A stretch of DNA of 64,000 nt from Schaalia radingae (GCF_900106055.1 NZ_LT629792.1:1116001-1180000), one strand, 5' to 3'; shown: positions 34,411 to 45,254, counted from the stretch's first letter. The notes: generated from the sequence alone by a model not told the origin. Program-made: numbers and translations.

Positions 34411-35930
34411 GCGTCCACCGCATCATGGGCACCGAAACAGAATTCGGTGTCTATCAGCCAGGCAACCCGTGGGCAAATGCGGTCGCACTGTCCACGCAGG
34501 CAATCGCTGCAGGCGGACAGCTGTCACGCGAGGACGACCCTGTTGGATGGGATTACACGGGTGAGGACCCGCTCAATGATCTGCGCGGTATGCGCCTGTC
34601 CCGTGCCGCAGCCGACCCGTCACTGTTGACCGATGATCCCTACCACCTGGCACCGTCAGGGGGCGTGGAAGCGTTGGAACGCCCCAGTGACAGTGAGCGC
34701 GCACTGCCAACCCCGACGGTGGCGGTGCTGACCAACGGTGCGCGCCTGTACGTCGACCACGCACATCCGGAGTATTCCGCACCTGAAACCTCGTCACCGC
34801 GCGAAGCAGTGCTGTGGGACAGGGCCGGTGATGAGATTGCGCGCCGAATCATGGCACATATCGATGCCAGCTCGGAGGAGCCGCTCGTCCTGGTCAAGAA
34901 CAATACCGACGGTAAAGGTGCGGCCTACGGTACTCATGAGAACTACCAGGTGGAGCGTTCAGCTGATCTGGATGACCTGATCCGCGGCCTCATCCCATTC
35001 ATGGTGACGCGCCCCGTCACCTGTGGTTCGGGTCGGGTCGGGCTGGGTCAAAAGTCACAGGCTCCCGGCTTCCAGCTCTCGCAGCGCGCTGACTTCGTGG
35101 AAAACGAGGTCGGCCTGGAAACCACTTTCAATCGCCCGATCATCAATACGCGCGACGAACCTCATGCCAATCCCGCACGGTTCCGTCGCCTGCATGTCAT
35201 CGGAGGCGATGCCAGCCTCTTCGACATCTCGGCCTACCTCAAGATGGGGACGACCTCGATTGTCCTGTGGGCCATTGAACAGGGCACGTCGATGCAGTGG
35301 GATGGACTGAGCATTGACGACCCGGTGCAGGAAACATGGAACGTCAGTCACGACCCGACGCTGAGCCACAAAGTTCCGATCGCTGCCGGACGCACACTGA
35401 ATGCCGTTGATATTCAGCAGATCTACCTGGATCTGGTGCTCGAAACACTCGACGAGACTGGCCAGAATCCGGATGAGGACACACGCGACCTGCTTGACAC
35501 CTGGCAGCGAGTCCTGGACGGTCTGCGCACCGACATGTTCTCGGTGGCCACCGACGTTGAATGGGTGGCAAAATACCAGCTTTTCGATCGCCAGCGTGAG
35601 CGGCTGAACACCGACTGGGCCGACCCACGTCTGGCGGCAATGGATCTGCAATGGGCGGACCTGCGAGAAGAACGCTCCCTGGTGAACCGCCTCGACCGTG
35701 CGGGACGAGTCCGCAGACTCTTCACACCTGACGACGTGATCCGTGCGGCCGATACGCCGCCGCAGTCAACCCGCGCCAGAGTACGCGGACACGCTGTTGC
35801 CTCGATGCCGAACGTCGTTCGGGCATCATGGACATCAGTGGTAGTCGACGACCCCGAACACAACCGCCTGGTCCGCATCTCACTGCCTGACGCATCTGAT
35901 ACCACAACCGACATCTGTGACCTTGTCTAA
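34407..35930 (+). CDS. dop: Deamidase/depupylase of Pup
   Basis: The 507-residue protein is homologous to glutamine synthetase-like carboxylate-amine ligases. It begins HRIMGTETEFGVYQPGNP and has the DGKGAAYGTHENYQVER loop (near residue 170) that contacts ATP and Pup, plus DEPHANPARFRRLHVIGGDA. Dop converts the C-terminal glutamine of Pup to glutamate before ligation and also removes Pup from substrates. It is paralogous to PafA in the same cluster. Pup here ends in glutamine, so Dop is required, consistent with this gene. The start overlaps arc (ATGA). Confidence 0.94.
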   Translation: MSVHRIMGTETEFGVYQPGNPWANAVALSTQAIAAGGQLSREDDPVGWDYTGEDPLNDLRGMRLSRAAADPSLLTDDPYHLAPSGGVEALERPSDSERALPTPTVAVLTNGARLYVDHAHPEYSAPETSSPREAVLWDRAGDEIARRIMAHIDASSEEPLVLVKNNTDGKGAAYGTHENYQVERSADLDDLIRGLIPFMVTRPVTCGSGRVGLGQKSQAPGFQLSQRADFVENEVGLETTFNRPIINTRDEPHANPARFRRLHVIGGDASLFDISAYLKMGTTSIVLWAIEQGTSMQWDGLSIDDPVQETWNVSHDPTLSHKVPIAAGRTLNAVDIQQIYLDLVLETLDETGQNPDEDTRDLLDTWQRVLDGLRTDMFSVATDVEWVAKYQLFDRQRERLNTDWADPRLAAMDLQWADLREERSLVNRLDRAGRVRRLFTPDDVIRAADTPPQSTRARVRGHAVASMPNVVRASWTSVVVDDPEHNRLVRISLPDASDTTTDICDLV

Positions 35931-35939
35931 GGAGCATCC

Positions 35940-36119
35940 ATGGTTCAGTCACACACACATTCACCTCACTCAGACCCGCTCGACGAGGACGACGCCCAGG
36001 CCGGGCAGGTTCAGGCGAACACCGATTCCCTCGATGACCTGCTGGATGACATCGACACCGTTCTGGAAGAAAACGCGCAAAGCTTCGTTCAGGGCTTCGT
36101 GCAGAAGGGCGGCCAATAA
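35940..36119 (+). CDS. pup: Prokaryotic ubiquitin-like protein Pup
   Basis: This 59-residue protein is disordered in character and acidic, with helical propensity in its second half ([20 protein letters not shown], residues 30-49), the region that forms the coiled coil with the ATPase. It ends VQKGGQ, the exact GGQ terminus of Pup forms that require deamidation by Dop. It lies 9 bases after dop and one base before pafA. Normal Pup is about 64 residues, so it is slightly short. The ATG follows AAGGAGCATCC. Confidence 0.95.
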   Translation: MVQSHTHSPHSDPLDEDDAQAGQVQANTDSLDDLLDDIDTVLEENAQSFVQGFVQKGGQ

Positions 36120-36120
36120 A

Positions 36121-37509
36121 GTGAGGCGCCGAGTCGTCGGAATCGAAACGGAATACGGGCTGACCGCAGCTTCCATTACCTCCGCGCCCTCACCAGTGGA
36201 TGCGGATCAGGCGGCGCGGTACCTGTTCGCCCCGCTCATTGACCAGGGACGTTCCTCGAACCTGTTCCTGCGCAACGGAGGGCGCCTGTACCTCGACGTC
36301 GGCTCACATCCCGAATATGCGACAGCCGAATGCGACCTGCTGGAGGACCTCCTGGCCCAAAATCGTGCAGGTGACCTTCTACTGGCTGACCTCGCCTCTC
36401 GCGCAGACGAGCAGCTCCAGTCCGAGGGTGTCCCAGCCCGACTCCACCTGTTTCGTAACAACGTGGACTCCCACGGAAACTCCTACGGCTGCCACGAGAA
36501 CTATCTGCTGCACCGCCGACGTGACTTCAGAGAAGTCGCGGACGCCCTCGTCGCATTCTTCATCACCCGACAAATCGTCGTCGGAGCTGGACATATCCGC
36601 ACCATTTCAGGACGCAGCACGTACGTCTTTTCCCAACGTGCAGACCAGATGTGGGACGCAGTTTCGGCAGCAACCACTCGTTCGCGCCCAATCATCAACA
36701 CGCGCGACGAACCACTGGCAGATTCAGGCTCCTACCGGCGCATGCATGTGATCGTGGGGGATACGAACGTGTCCGAGCCGACAACCGCCCTGAAGGTCGG
36801 GGCAACCGAGCTGCTGTTGAGCGCGGTCGAAGATGGTGTGAAGCTGGCAGACCTGGCGCTGGCCGATCCCATGTCGGCTATTCGCTCCATCAACGCGGAC
36901 CTGACGGGACAGGCACCTATCCCATTGGCCTCGGGAACATCCATGTCACCTGTGGCAATCCAGCGGGAAATCCGGCGCCGGATCCTCGACCACACGGACA
37001 CCAGCGCCCTCGATCCCATGCACACCTACGTTCTGGACCTGTGGAAGGGTGGACTGGATGCGATCGAATCAGGAGACTGGTCCGGCGTCGAGACCGAACT
37101 GGATGTGGCGATTAAGCGCCGACTGCTGCGCCAGTACTGTGAACGCCGCTCAGTGCCGCTGTCCGACACGCGCGTGGCGCGCCTGGAGCTCAGCTACCAC
37201 GACATCACGGCGACAGGCCTGCGTGACCGCATGGAAGGCGGCGGATTGATGCGCCGGCTGATCGCAGCCGACCAGGTGTCAGGCGCAGTCACCACGCCTC
37301 CTGCCACAACGAGGGCGTCCCTGCGCGGCCGGATCATCGGTGCAGCACAGGACGCGCGCCGGGATCTGTCGGTCGACTGGGTGCACGTGCGGCTCGGAGA
37401 TATTTCAGCCACCCCACTGACGCTCAATGACCCGCTCTCGAACGAGGATGCGCGAGTGGATGCGCTGATCGAGCACATTAACCAGTCGGCGCCTGACTTG
37501 CCGGCGTGA
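36121..37509 (+). CDS. pafA: Pup-protein ligase
   Basis: The 462-residue ligase joins the C-terminal glutamate of Pup to substrate lysines using ATP. It starts at GTG 36121 (RRRVVGIETEYGL), one base after pup. The motifs HPEYATAECDLLEDLLA, HGNSYGCHENYLLHRR and STYVFSQRADQMWDAVS are those of the PafA branch. The frame is open further upstream to 35917 through the pup gene, but that part is not coding. No prcB or prcA genes lie between pup and pafA, where most proteasome-bearing actinobacteria carry them. Confidence 0.94.
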   Translation: MRRRVVGIETEYGLTAASITSAPSPVDADQAARYLFAPLIDQGRSSNLFLRNGGRLYLDVGSHPEYATAECDLLEDLLAQNRAGDLLLADLASRADEQLQSEGVPARLHLFRNNVDSHGNSYGCHENYLLHRRRDFREVADALVAFFITRQIVVGAGHIRTISGRSTYVFSQRADQMWDAVSAATTRSRPIINTRDEPLADSGSYRRMHVIVGDTNVSEPTTALKVGATELLLSAVEDGVKLADLALADPMSAIRSINADLTGQAPIPLASGTSMSPVAIQREIRRRILDHTDTSALDPMHTYVLDLWKGGLDAIESGDWSGVETELDVAIKRRLLRQYCERRSVPLSDTRVARLELSYHDITATGLRDRMEGGGLMRRLIAADQVSGAVTTPPATTRASLRGRIIGAAQDARRDLSVDWVHVRLGDISATPLTLNDPLSNEDARVDALIEHINQSAPDLPA

Positions 37510-37513
37510 TCAC

Positions 37514-38461
37514 ATGACACTGTCTTCGCGCAGAACGGTTGCCACAGTGACTGTGCTGGTGGTCGTCGTCCTCATCATGGTCGGGTGGTGGACCCTGGGG
37601 CGCCGCAGCTCACCTGACGTGGTGCAAAGCGCTGATGACACACAGTCAGTGGGCAATCAGGTTGAAGTATTCGGTAACCACGGCGCCATACCGACTGTGT
37701 CCATTCACGGTACCTTGACGGTGACGGCACCTTTCGTGAGAACGATTATCGAGGGGCAAGGACGGGAAATTACCGAGGGGTCGCCCGTGATCGCCGCGAT
37801 CACACCGTTTGACGGAGACACGGGGGAAGTCATCACGGCCGACGGGCAGCCCGCGATCTTTACGGAGCGTGCAACGAGTGACGAACTGGATGCCACGCTG
37901 GTTCAGGCCCTGATCGGGTCTCGCGAAGGGACGCGCCTCCTGTTCGTCAGACCACTGACACCGGCGTCGGATAAGGACGGGGAGACACTTGCCGGAACGA
38001 CCCCTGCGCAGCCACGCATTGAAATTGACGTCGTCGATGTGATCTCCTCGACTGCTACTGGCACACCGATTGATCCCGAACCAACCCAGCCATTCAGCGT
38101 CGAATTCGCAGAAGATGGTTTCAAGGTCACTCACACGGGGGAGGCCCCCAGCCAGATCGTCATCGCCCCACATATCAAAGGTGACGGTCCTCAGGTCGGG
38201 CCCGATGACCGGGTCCTGGTGCAATACGTGATTGCGGGGTGGAACAATCCGGACAAGCGTCGATCAACGTGGAACGACGGAATGCCGGAACGGTTGGACA
38301 TGGCGACCATCATGCCGGGCCTGCAGCAGGGGCTGGTCGATCAAAGAGTCGGCTCACGCCTGGCGATCACCATTCCTCCTGATCTGGCCGAAGGTGACGA
38401 CACGCTGTGCGTCCTGGTCGATATCCTTGCCACCTACCCGCCGTCGTCATCCACTTCCTGA
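37514..38461 (+). CDS. Membrane-anchored FKBP-type peptidyl-prolyl isomerase-like protein
   Basis: The 315-residue protein has one N-terminal membrane helix (about 8-28) and an extracytoplasmic region with two FKBP-like modules; the second is clearest (VLVQYVIAGWNN, then MPGLQQGLVDQRVGSRLAITIPPDL). Key FKBP positions are partly altered: the FDSS pocket element reads RSTWNDG. It may be a weak isomerase or a chaperone. FKBP genes after pafA are conserved in actinobacteria. It starts five bases after pafA; no clear ribosome site is visible. Confidence 0.75.
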   Translation: MTLSSRRTVATVTVLVVVVLIMVGWWTLGRRSSPDVVQSADDTQSVGNQVEVFGNHGAIPTVSIHGTLTVTAPFVRTIIEGQGREITEGSPVIAAITPFDGDTGEVITADGQPAIFTERATSDELDATLVQALIGSREGTRLLFVRPLTPASDKDGETLAGTTPAQPRIEIDVVDVISSTATGTPIDPEPTQPFSVEFAEDGFKVTHTGEAPSQIVIAPHIKGDGPQVGPDDRVLVQYVIAGWNNPDKRRSTWNDGMPERLDMATIMPGLQQGLVDQRVGSRLAITIPPDLAEGDDTLCVLVDILATYPPSSSTS

Positions 38462-38491
38462 GCCGGTGCCAACCAAGTGCGTGCACATGGC

Positions 38492-38497
38492 TACGAT
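38492..38497 (+). promoter_or_regulatory. Candidate leaderless -10 box (TACGAT) of hisF
   Basis: TACGAT ends six bases before the ATG at 38504. The upstream in-frame ATG at 38477 would lie ahead of the transcription start. Confidence 0.5.
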
Positions 38498-38503
38498 GGA
38501 AGC

Positions 38504-39277
38504 ATGTCAGTGACCTGCCGAATCATTCCATGCCTGGACGTCAACGCCGGACGCGTCGTTAAAGGTGTCAACTTCACAGATTTGAAAGATGCGGGCGATC
38601 CTGTTGAACGTGCCCGTCACTACAGCGACGAGGGCGCTGATGAAATCACTTTGCTCGACGTATCCGCCTCGACCGAGCAGCGCTCGACAATGCTCGATGT
38701 CGTCTCTGCCGCTGCGAGCCAGATTTTTGTGCCGCTCACTGTCGGTGGCGGTGTACGCAGTGTGGACGACGTGTCACGCCTTCTGGACTGCGGAGCCGAC
38801 AAAGTATCAGTCAATACGGCGGCGATCGCTGACCCGAGCCTGATCGAACGGGTCGCCTCACGCTATGGCGACCAGATCATCGTGCTGTCCCTGGACGCAC
38901 GGCGCACGCCCGAGGGTGTCTCAACGACCTCCGGATTCGAAGTCACGACACACGGTGGAACGCGCTCATCCGGCATCGACGCGGTCGAGTGGGCAAACCG
39001 GGTCGCTGAACTGGGAGCAGGCGAAATCCTGTTGAACTCGATGGACGCAGACGGGGTTCAGGGCGGATTCGACCTGGAAATGCTCGGCGCGATTCGATCC
39101 ACAGTGTCCATTCCTCTGATCGCTTCGGGCGGGGCCGGCACAACTGACGATTTCGTTCAGGCAGCTCAGGCAGGTGCGGACGCAGTTCTGGCTGCCTCAG
39201 TGTTCCACTTCGGTACCTTGACGATCACGCAGGTCAAGGATGCGATGGCGCGTGCCGGAATCGCGGTGCGACTGTGA
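38504..39277 (+). CDS. hisF: Imidazole glycerol phosphate synthase subunit HisF
   Basis: The 257-residue TIM barrel catalyses the cyclase step of histidine synthesis, using ammonia made by HisH. It begins [21 protein letters not shown] with the catalytic Asp in [12 protein letters not shown] and has the second catalytic region [19 protein letters not shown]. Phosphate-binding loops [10 protein letters not shown] are normal. It overlaps hisI by four bases (GTGA). The cluster holds hisF, hisI and trpE, but no other his gene. Confidence 0.95.
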   Translation: MSVTCRIIPCLDVNAGRVVKGVNFTDLKDAGDPVERARHYSDEGADEITLLDVSASTEQRSTMLDVVSAAASQIFVPLTVGGGVRSVDDVSRLLDCGADKVSVNTAAIADPSLIERVASRYGDQIIVLSLDARRTPEGVSTTSGFEVTTHGGTRSSGIDAVEWANRVAELGAGEILLNSMDADGVQGGFDLEMLGAIRSTVSIPLIASGGAGTTDDFVQAAQAGADAVLAASVFHFGTLTITQVKDAMARAGIAVRL

Positions 39278-39627
39278 AACGGTCGGCTGAGAACCTCGAC
39301 CCGCGCATCGCGCAGCGACTGAAGCGAAATGAGCAAGGTCTCGTGGCAGTCATCGTCCAGCAATACGACACTGACGAAGTTCTGATGCTGGCATGGATGG
39401 ACGACGAAGCACTGCGACGCACACTGGAAAGCAGGCGTGCGACCTACTGGTCACGTTCCCGTCAGGAGTACTGGCGCAAAGGCGACACGTCAGGACACGT
39501 GCAGCACGTCAAGAGCATTCAGATTGACTGCGACGGGGATGCCCTGTTGATGAAAGTCGATCAGATCGGTGCTGCGTGCCATACGGGGACACATTCATGT
39601 TTTGAAGCGGGGGGAACAATTCAATGA
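39274..39627 (+). CDS. hisI: Phosphoribosyl-AMP cyclohydrolase
   Basis: The 117-residue enzyme opens the adenine ring of phosphoribosyl-AMP in the third histidine step. It carries [39 protein letters not shown] and [21 protein letters not shown], with the Zn/Mg-binding Asp and Cys residues. It is the cyclohydrolase domain only, without a HisE pyrophosphohydrolase, which must be separate. It starts GTG, overlapping hisF, and ends overlapping trpE (ATGA). Confidence 0.95.
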   Translation: MKRSAENLDPRIAQRLKRNEQGLVAVIVQQYDTDEVLMLAWMDDEALRRTLESRRATYWSRSRQEYWRKGDTSGHVQHVKSIQIDCDGDALLMKVDQIGAACHTGTHSCFEAGGTIQ

Positions 39628-41177
39628 CACGTCACGCCACTGACCTGCCTCTGGGACAGATATGGCCATCGCGCGAAGAGTTCCATGAGCTGGCGGCCAA
39701 CCGACGGCTCATTCCCGTGGCACGGAAAGTCCTGGCGCCCGATATTACACCGGTGGGCCTGTACCGCCACCTGTGCGGCTCGAAGCCGGGGACGTACCTG
39801 TTTGAATCAGCCGAACACGACGGCAGGTGGGGACGCTGGTCATTCATTGGAGTGGATTCCGCCTCGTCAGTGATCACCCGTGATGGCGTCACGTCCTGGC
39901 AGGAGGTGTGCCCGGGGGGCGCAATGGAGACCGGATCATTTCGCGAGGTGATGCACTCGGCTCTCGAGGTGCTGCGAGCTGATCCCATCGAAGGTCTGCC
40001 ACCCTTGACGGGCGCTTTTGTCGGCTCGATTGGCTGGGCAATGGCCCGCGAATGGGAGCCGAGCATCACGATGTCGGCTCCGCGCGAGATGGACGTACCG
40101 GATGCATCGCTCATTTTGGCGCGCGACGTGGCTGCTATCGATCACAGTGACGGCTCACTGTGGCTGGTGTCGAATGCGTGGAACATGGACGGTACCGATG
40201 AACGAGTCGACTGGGCGTATGACGAAGCGTGCCGTCGAGTGGGCGACATGTGTCATCGCCTGGAATCCAGCATGAATCCAGCTGTATGGGTCAGTGTGTC
40301 GCCCTCGTCGGATGATCTGGCGATCCAGCACCGCACACCGCAGGACGATTTTGAACAATCCGTCAGGGATGCGAAAGAGGCGATCGGGCGAGGCGACGCT
40401 TTCCAGATTGTGCTGTCGCAACGCATGGATGTGTCCACCCAGGCGGATGCGCTGGACGTGTACTCGGTGCTGCGCACCCTCAATCCTTCGCCGTATCTGT
40501 ACCTGCTGCGCCTGCCCGATGGCGTGGGCGGTGACTTCGACGTGGTGGGTTCCTCGCCTGAAACACTGGTGCGTACGCAGGGACAGCGCGTGTGGACCTA
40601 TCCGATTGCCGGGTCACGCCCACGCGGAGCGAACGGGAGCGAGGACCACGACCTGGCCGTAGACCTGCTGAAGGATCCGAAGGAGCTGGCCGAACACGCC
40701 ATGCTGGTGGACCTGGCGCGCAACGACCTGTCGAGAGTCTGCAGGCCTGAATCGGTGGAAGTGTCTACGCTGATGGAAATCAAGCGCTACTCCCATATTC
40801 AACACATTTCCTCCACCGTTACGGGCATCGTGAACGAGGGGGTGGACGCGCTGGATTGTCTGGTGGCAACGTTCCCTGCCGGAACACTGTCAGGTGCGCC
40901 CAAGACGCGCGCCATTCAACTGATCGACGAGCTCGAACCGTGTGCGCGCGGCGTGTACGGGGGAGTGGTCGGCTATTTTGACCTGGGCGGCGACACAGAT
41001 TTTGCGATCGCGATCCGCACAGCATGCCTGAAAGACGGCCGCGCCAGCGTGCAGGCGGGAGCTGGAATTGTGGCTGATTCGGTTGAACACACGGAGTATG
41101 TGGAGACCCATAATAAAGCGGCCGCGGCACTGGCATCCGTACTGACCGCAGCGAAGCTGACGGGGGACCTGGACTGA
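39624..41177 (+). CDS. trpE: Anthranilate synthase component I
   Basis: The 517-residue enzyme converts chorismate to anthranilate with ammonia from TrpG. The N-terminal region contains a [17 protein letters not shown] segment at the position of the tryptophan-binding LLES motif of feedback-sensitive enzymes. The catalytic C-terminal half has [32 protein letters not shown], and [22 protein letters not shown]. No trpG or trpD gene lies nearby, so the amidotransferase and phosphoribosyltransferase must be encoded elsewhere. Translationally coupled to hisI. Confidence 0.94.
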   Translation: MTRHATDLPLGQIWPSREEFHELAANRRLIPVARKVLAPDITPVGLYRHLCGSKPGTYLFESAEHDGRWGRWSFIGVDSASSVITRDGVTSWQEVCPGGAMETGSFREVMHSALEVLRADPIEGLPPLTGAFVGSIGWAMAREWEPSITMSAPREMDVPDASLILARDVAAIDHSDGSLWLVSNAWNMDGTDERVDWAYDEACRRVGDMCHRLESSMNPAVWVSVSPSSDDLAIQHRTPQDDFEQSVRDAKEAIGRGDAFQIVLSQRMDVSTQADALDVYSVLRTLNPSPYLYLLRLPDGVGGDFDVVGSSPETLVRTQGQRVWTYPIAGSRPRGANGSEDHDLAVDLLKDPKELAEHAMLVDLARNDLSRVCRPESVEVSTLMEIKRYSHIQHISSTVTGIVNEGVDALDCLVATFPAGTLSGAPKTRAIQLIDELEPCARGVYGGVVGYFDLGGDTDFAIAIRTACLKDGRASVQAGAGIVADSVEHTEYVETHNKAAAALASVLTAAKLTGDLD

Positions 41178-41253
41178 GCCCATCATGTGAGCCAATTGGG
41201 GAAAACACCCTGACTTTGGTTAGCATCACAGTAGGCAACGGTGAGGAGGAGCG

Positions 41254-42108
41254 ATGGCAACAGTCCTCGATGGGATCATCGCGGGAGTGCTGGAAGATCT
41301 GCGTGAGCGGGAAGCACGCGTGCCGATGGATGACATCAAGAAGCGTGCGCAACGCTGCGCCGACGCGAAAAACGCGGTGTCAGCACTGCGCAGCAGTGGT
41401 GCCGTCTCGCTGATTGCGGAGGTCAAGCGGTCCTCGCCCTCGAAGGGCGCGCTGGCGCATATCGACGATCCGGCAGCACTGGCCCACATCTACGAGGCGA
41501 ACGGTGCGGCTGCAATCTCGGTGCTTACTGAACAGCGTCGCTTCTCGGGGTCACTGTCCGATCTTGACTCAGTGCGCGCAGCAGTCGATATCCCTGTGCT
41601 GCGCAAGGATTTTATTGTCACCCCGTATCAGGTCCATGAAGCGCGCGCTCACGGCGCTGACATTGTGCTGCTGATTGTTGCCGCACTTGAACAGCCGGCG
41701 TTGGTGTCGCTGCTGGAACGAACGGAATCACTGGGAATGACGGCGCTGGTCGAGGCGCATTCGCGCCTGGAAGTGCTGCGGGCGCTCGATGCCGGAGCGC
41801 GCGTCATTGGCGTGAACGCACGCGACCTGACCACCCTGGATGTCGATCCAACTGTTGTCGAGCAGGTGATCGATGTCATCCCGCCCGACGTGATCGCTGT
41901 AGCCGAATCCGGTGTGCGCGATCGCCACGACGTCATCCAGTACGCCAACTGGGGCGCTGATGCTGTGCTGGTCGGAGAAGCACTGGTAACGTCCGGTGAT
42001 CCAGCGACCGCCGTCAGCGATATCGTCAGCGCCGGCCAACATCCGGCACTGCTCACCGATAGAAAAGCTCGCGTGCGCATGGCACGCAATGAATCATCTG
42101 ACGAGTAA
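41254..42108 (+). CDS. trpC: Indole-3-glycerol phosphate synthase
   Basis: The 284-residue TIM barrel closes the indole ring. It carries [16 protein letters not shown] with the catalytic Lys, [22 protein letters not shown], and [29 protein letters not shown]. Length is standard. The 76-base gap from trpE holds GTGAGGAGG for ribosome binding and a possible weak promoter, but no hairpin or leader peptide of the attenuation type. It begins the trpC-trpB-trpA-lgt unit. Confidence 0.94.
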   Translation: MATVLDGIIAGVLEDLREREARVPMDDIKKRAQRCADAKNAVSALRSSGAVSLIAEVKRSSPSKGALAHIDDPAALAHIYEANGAAAISVLTEQRRFSGSLSDLDSVRAAVDIPVLRKDFIVTPYQVHEARAHGADIVLLIVAALEQPALVSLLERTESLGMTALVEAHSRLEVLRALDAGARVIGVNARDLTTLDVDPTVVEQVIDVIPPDVIAVAESGVRDRHDVIQYANWGADAVLVGEALVTSGDPATAVSDIVSAGQHPALLTDRKARVRMARNESSDE

Positions 42109-42120
42109 GGAGGAGTCGGC

Positions 42121-43398
42121 ATGTCGAGTACCGCATCGCCGCGCTCGGACGACCTGAGAGGCCCGTATTTTGGAGCCTTCGGTGGTCGTTTCGTGGCCGA
42201 ATCGCTGATGTCTGCACTGGAAGAACTTGATGAAACGTGGCAGCGTCTGTGGCATGATGACGGTTTCCAGAAACGACTCCATGACCTGTTCGTCAACTAT
42301 GCCGGACGCCCCTCATTGTTGACAGAAGCATCGCGCTTTGCTGCCGATCTGGGGGGAATCCGAGTCTTCCTCAAGCGCGAGGACCTCAACCATACCGGAT
42401 CCCACAAGATCAACAACGTGCTGGGACAGGCGTTGCTCACACAGGAACTGGGCAAGACCCGTATCATCGCTGAGACCGGAGCCGGACAGCACGGCGTTGC
42501 CACCGCAACGGCCGCGGCGCTGCTGGGCCTGGACTGCACGATCTATATGGGCGCGGAAGACACCGAACGTCAGGCACTCAACGTAGCCCGCATGCAGATG
42601 CTCGGCGCGGAAGTCATTGGTGTGACTCAGGGGTCTCAAACGCTCAAGGACGCCATTAACGAAGCGTTCCGTGACTGGGTGACGAATGTGGAGACCACGA
42701 ACTACATTTTCGGCACTGCTGCAGGTCCGCACCCGTTCCCCAGCCTCGTCCGTGACCTCCAACGCGTCATCGGTGACGAAGCCCGCGAGCAGATCCTGGA
42801 GCGCGAGGGACGCCTGCCGGATGCCGTGACCGCGTGCGTGGGCGGTGGTTCAAATGCGATTGGATCCTTCACTGCTTTTATCGATGATGAGGACGTCGAG
42901 CTGATCGGATGTGAAGCCGGAGGCGACGGCATCGAGACCGGTCGCCACGCTGCATCGATTTCAGCGAACGAAGTCGGTGTTCTGCACGGTGCGCGCACAT
43001 TCGTGCTGCAGGAACGCGACGGGCAGACCAAGGCCTCCCATTCGATTTCTGCGGGCCTGGACTACCCGGGTGTGGGACCCGAACATGCATGGCTGGCCCG
43101 TTCCGGACGAGCACGCTACATTGCGATTGACGACACGCACGCCATGGACGCATTCGTGCGCCTGTGTCGCACCGAAGGTATCATTCCCGCCATCGAATCG
43201 GCACACGCACTTGCAGGGGCAATTCAGTGGGCCCACGAGCGACTCGAAGCAGGACCGATCGAAAAAGGCAAGGAACCCATTATCGTGGTGTGCCTGTCTG
43301 GGCGCGGCGATAAGGACGTGACAACCGCTTCGAAGTGGTTCGGCCTGGGTGAACCCACATACCAGAACATTGATCCGAGCAGGGAGGCCGACAAATGA
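42121..43398 (+). CDS. trpB: Tryptophan synthase beta chain
   Basis: The 425-residue PLP enzyme joins indole to serine. The PLP lysine is in [16 protein letters not shown], the tetrapyridine phosphate loop is [10 protein letters not shown], and the allosteric/COMM region is normal ([12 protein letters not shown]). It begins with the usual [17 protein letters not shown]. It starts 12 bases after trpC and overlaps trpA by four bases (ATGA). Confidence 0.96.
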   Translation: MSSTASPRSDDLRGPYFGAFGGRFVAESLMSALEELDETWQRLWHDDGFQKRLHDLFVNYAGRPSLLTEASRFAADLGGIRVFLKREDLNHTGSHKINNVLGQALLTQELGKTRIIAETGAGQHGVATATAAALLGLDCTIYMGAEDTERQALNVARMQMLGAEVIGVTQGSQTLKDAINEAFRDWVTNVETTNYIFGTAAGPHPFPSLVRDLQRVIGDEAREQILEREGRLPDAVTACVGGGSNAIGSFTAFIDDEDVELIGCEAGGDGIETGRHAASISANEVGVLHGARTFVLQERDGQTKASHSISAGLDYPGVGPEHAWLARSGRARYIAIDDTHAMDAFVRLCRTEGIIPAIESAHALAGAIQWAHERLEAGPIEKGKEPIIVVCLSGRGDKDVTTASKWFGLGEPTYQNIDPSREADK

Positions 43399-44198
43399 TG
43401 CACAGCGCAGATGCGATTGATCGCGCCAATAATGCCGGGCACGCCGCCCTGATCGGATATTTGCCCGTCGGTTTCCCCACTGTGGAAGACTCGGTGCGTG
43501 CAGCGAAAGTGCTGGCAGATAACGGCGTTGATGTCCTTGAATTTGGTTTCCCGTATTCCGACCCTGGGATGGATGGCCCCACGATCCAGCGCGCAACCGT
43601 GGCCGCCCTCGAACATGGAACACACCTGGAGGACCTGCTGGAAGCGACCAGGGAAGTCGTGGACTATGGTCTGACCACCGTGTGCATGACGTACTGGAAC
43701 CCGGTCGAATGGTACGGCGTGAACCATTTTGCCCGTGACTTTGCCCAAGCCGGCGGATCAGGCCTGATCACGCCGGACCTGCCACCCGACGAAGGCGAGC
43801 AATGGGAAAATGCAGCTCGCGAAAATGACCTGGAATGCATCTACCTGGTGGCACCGTCGTCAACTCGCACGCGTTTGGAACTAATCAGTTCCCACGCACG
43901 CGGATGGGTGTACGCCGCGTCAACGATGGGCGTGACAGGGGCGCGATCCTCGGTCGACACTCACGCGCGCGAACTGGTCGCACGCACGCGTGAAGCCGGT
44001 GCCGAACGCGTGTGTGTGGGTCTGGGCGTTTCCAGCGGCACGCAGGCACATGAAATAGGCTCCTACGCCGATGGCGTTATTGTGGGTTCTGCACTTGTGC
44101 GCACACTTTTTGACGAGGACAGGGAACAGGCTTTCGAAGCGCTCGGAACTCTGGCCCGTGAACTCAGTGATGGCGTTAAGAACTCACGAACTGTCTAA
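43395..44198 (+). CDS. trpA: Tryptophan synthase alpha chain
   Basis: The 267-residue TIM barrel splits indole-3-glycerol phosphate. The catalytic Glu is in [18 protein letters not shown] (ordinarily the E of VELGxPFSDPxADGP, here with methionine replacing alanine), and phosphate binding in [37 protein letters not shown] is also conserved. The second catalytic Asp falls in [15 protein letters not shown]. It ends 12 bases before lgt. Confidence 0.95.
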   Translation: MMHSADAIDRANNAGHAALIGYLPVGFPTVEDSVRAAKVLADNGVDVLEFGFPYSDPGMDGPTIQRATVAALEHGTHLEDLLEATREVVDYGLTTVCMTYWNPVEWYGVNHFARDFAQAGGSGLITPDLPPDEGEQWENAARENDLECIYLVAPSSTRTRLELISSHARGWVYAASTMGVTGARSSVDTHARELVARTREAGAERVCVGLGVSSGTQAHEIGSYADGVIVGSALVRTLFDEDREQAFEALGTLARELSDGVKNSRTV

Positions 44199-44210
44199 CC
44201 GGAAGGCGCG

Positions 44211-45251
44211 GTGACGATGAACGATCTGACTGTGGCAAGCTCACTGATTGGCTCAGCGATACCGTCTCCGCCGCAGGGAGCGTGGAACATTGGTCCACTG
44301 ACCATCCATATGTACGGCATCCTCATTATGGTGGGGATGGTCGCTGCAGTGTGGATCACCGGCCGGCGGTACGAGCGGCGCGGTGGCGTGGCCGACTTCA
44401 TGTACGAAATTGCGTTGTGGGCGATCCCGCTGGGAATCATCGGAGCGCGAATCTACCACGTGGTGTCCTCACCTGATGCCTACTTCGGCCCCAACGGCAA
44501 TCCCATTGACGCGTTCAAAATCTGGAATGGCGGTCTTGGAATCTGGGGCGGCGTAGCTCTGGGCGCTGTTGGTGCCTACATTGCGCTGCGACGCGCCGGC
44601 CAACGAATGGGACCTCTGGCTGACTCCATTGCACCGGCCCTCCTGGTGGCACAGGCAATAGGCCGGTGGGGGAATTGGTTTAACCAGGAACTGTTCGGCG
44701 CGCCGACGACACTACCGTGGGGGCTGCAGGTCGACGCGGCTCACATGCCTGCCCAGTATGCCGCCGGCACGCTCTTTCACCCGACATTTCTCTATGAATG
44801 CCTGTGGAATTTGGTTATTGCCGCACTGATCGTGTGGGTGGATCGGCGCGCACGGTTCGCTTCAGGTCAGGTCTTCGGGCTGTATCTGATGGGATACACG
44901 CTCGGGCGTGTGTGGATCGAGATGCTCCGCGTTGACGAAGCGCAGCACATTCTGGGGCTGCGTCTGAACGTGTGGACATCGATCGCGGTCTTCCTCGCGG
45001 GCCTGGCCGTTTTCTGCGTGGCAGGACGCCTCGGCAGGTCAACGACTGTCAGCGAAGACGAGCATGAGCACCTGCGGGCACACCTGGGCCTCGACAAGTC
45101 GGATGGCGCAGATAATGAAGCCGACGAATCTTTAGATGAAGAGGATGTATCGAAACTCGCGGACGAATCGGGCAGCGCGCAGGGCGCGAAAAACGTCTTT
45201 GAAAGCGTCGAAGCCGGTGAGGGTTCCCCTGAATCGAGATCGGCACTGTAG
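44211..45251 (+). CDS. lgt: Prolipoprotein diacylglyceryl transferase
   Basis: The 346-residue membrane enzyme transfers a diacylglyceryl group onto the lipobox cysteine of prolipoproteins. The Lgt signature is in AIGRWGNWFNQELFG, with seven hydrophobic segments including IHMYGILIMVGMVAAVWI. The last 80 residues form a long acidic cytoplasmic tail, longer than in typical Lgt. GTG 44211 (after GGAAGG) or ATG 44217 are both possible starts. Several lipoproteins in this window (4626, 57426) depend on it. The stop TAG is the first half of a pyk -10 box. Confidence 0.93.
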   Translation: MTMNDLTVASSLIGSAIPSPPQGAWNIGPLTIHMYGILIMVGMVAAVWITGRRYERRGGVADFMYEIALWAIPLGIIGARIYHVVSSPDAYFGPNGNPIDAFKIWNGGLGIWGGVALGAVGAYIALRRAGQRMGPLADSIAPALLVAQAIGRWGNWFNQELFGAPTTLPWGLQVDAAHMPAQYAAGTLFHPTFLYECLWNLVIAALIVWVDRRARFASGQVFGLYLMGYTLGRVWIEMLRVDEAQHILGLRLNVWTSIAVFLAGLAVFCVAGRLGRSTTVSEDEHEHLRAHLGLDKSDGADNEADESLDEEDVSKLADESGSAQGAKNVFESVEAGEGSPESRSAL

Positions 45252-45254
45252 AGT
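45249..45254 (+). promoter_or_regulatory. Candidate leaderless -10 box (TAGAGT) of pyk, overlapping the lgt stop
   Basis: TAGAGT begins with the lgt TAG stop and ends six bases before ATG 45261. Confidence 0.45.

Noticed and set aside
35917-36120. Continuous open frame that would extend PafA upstream by 68 codons
   Set aside because: It overlaps pup in another frame; Pup ends with the required GGQ and PafA homology begins at the GTG at 36121.
41178-41253. Possible trp attenuator or T-box before trpC
   Set aside because: No Trp-rich leader peptide and no terminator/antiterminator hairpins; only a ribosome site and weak promoter.
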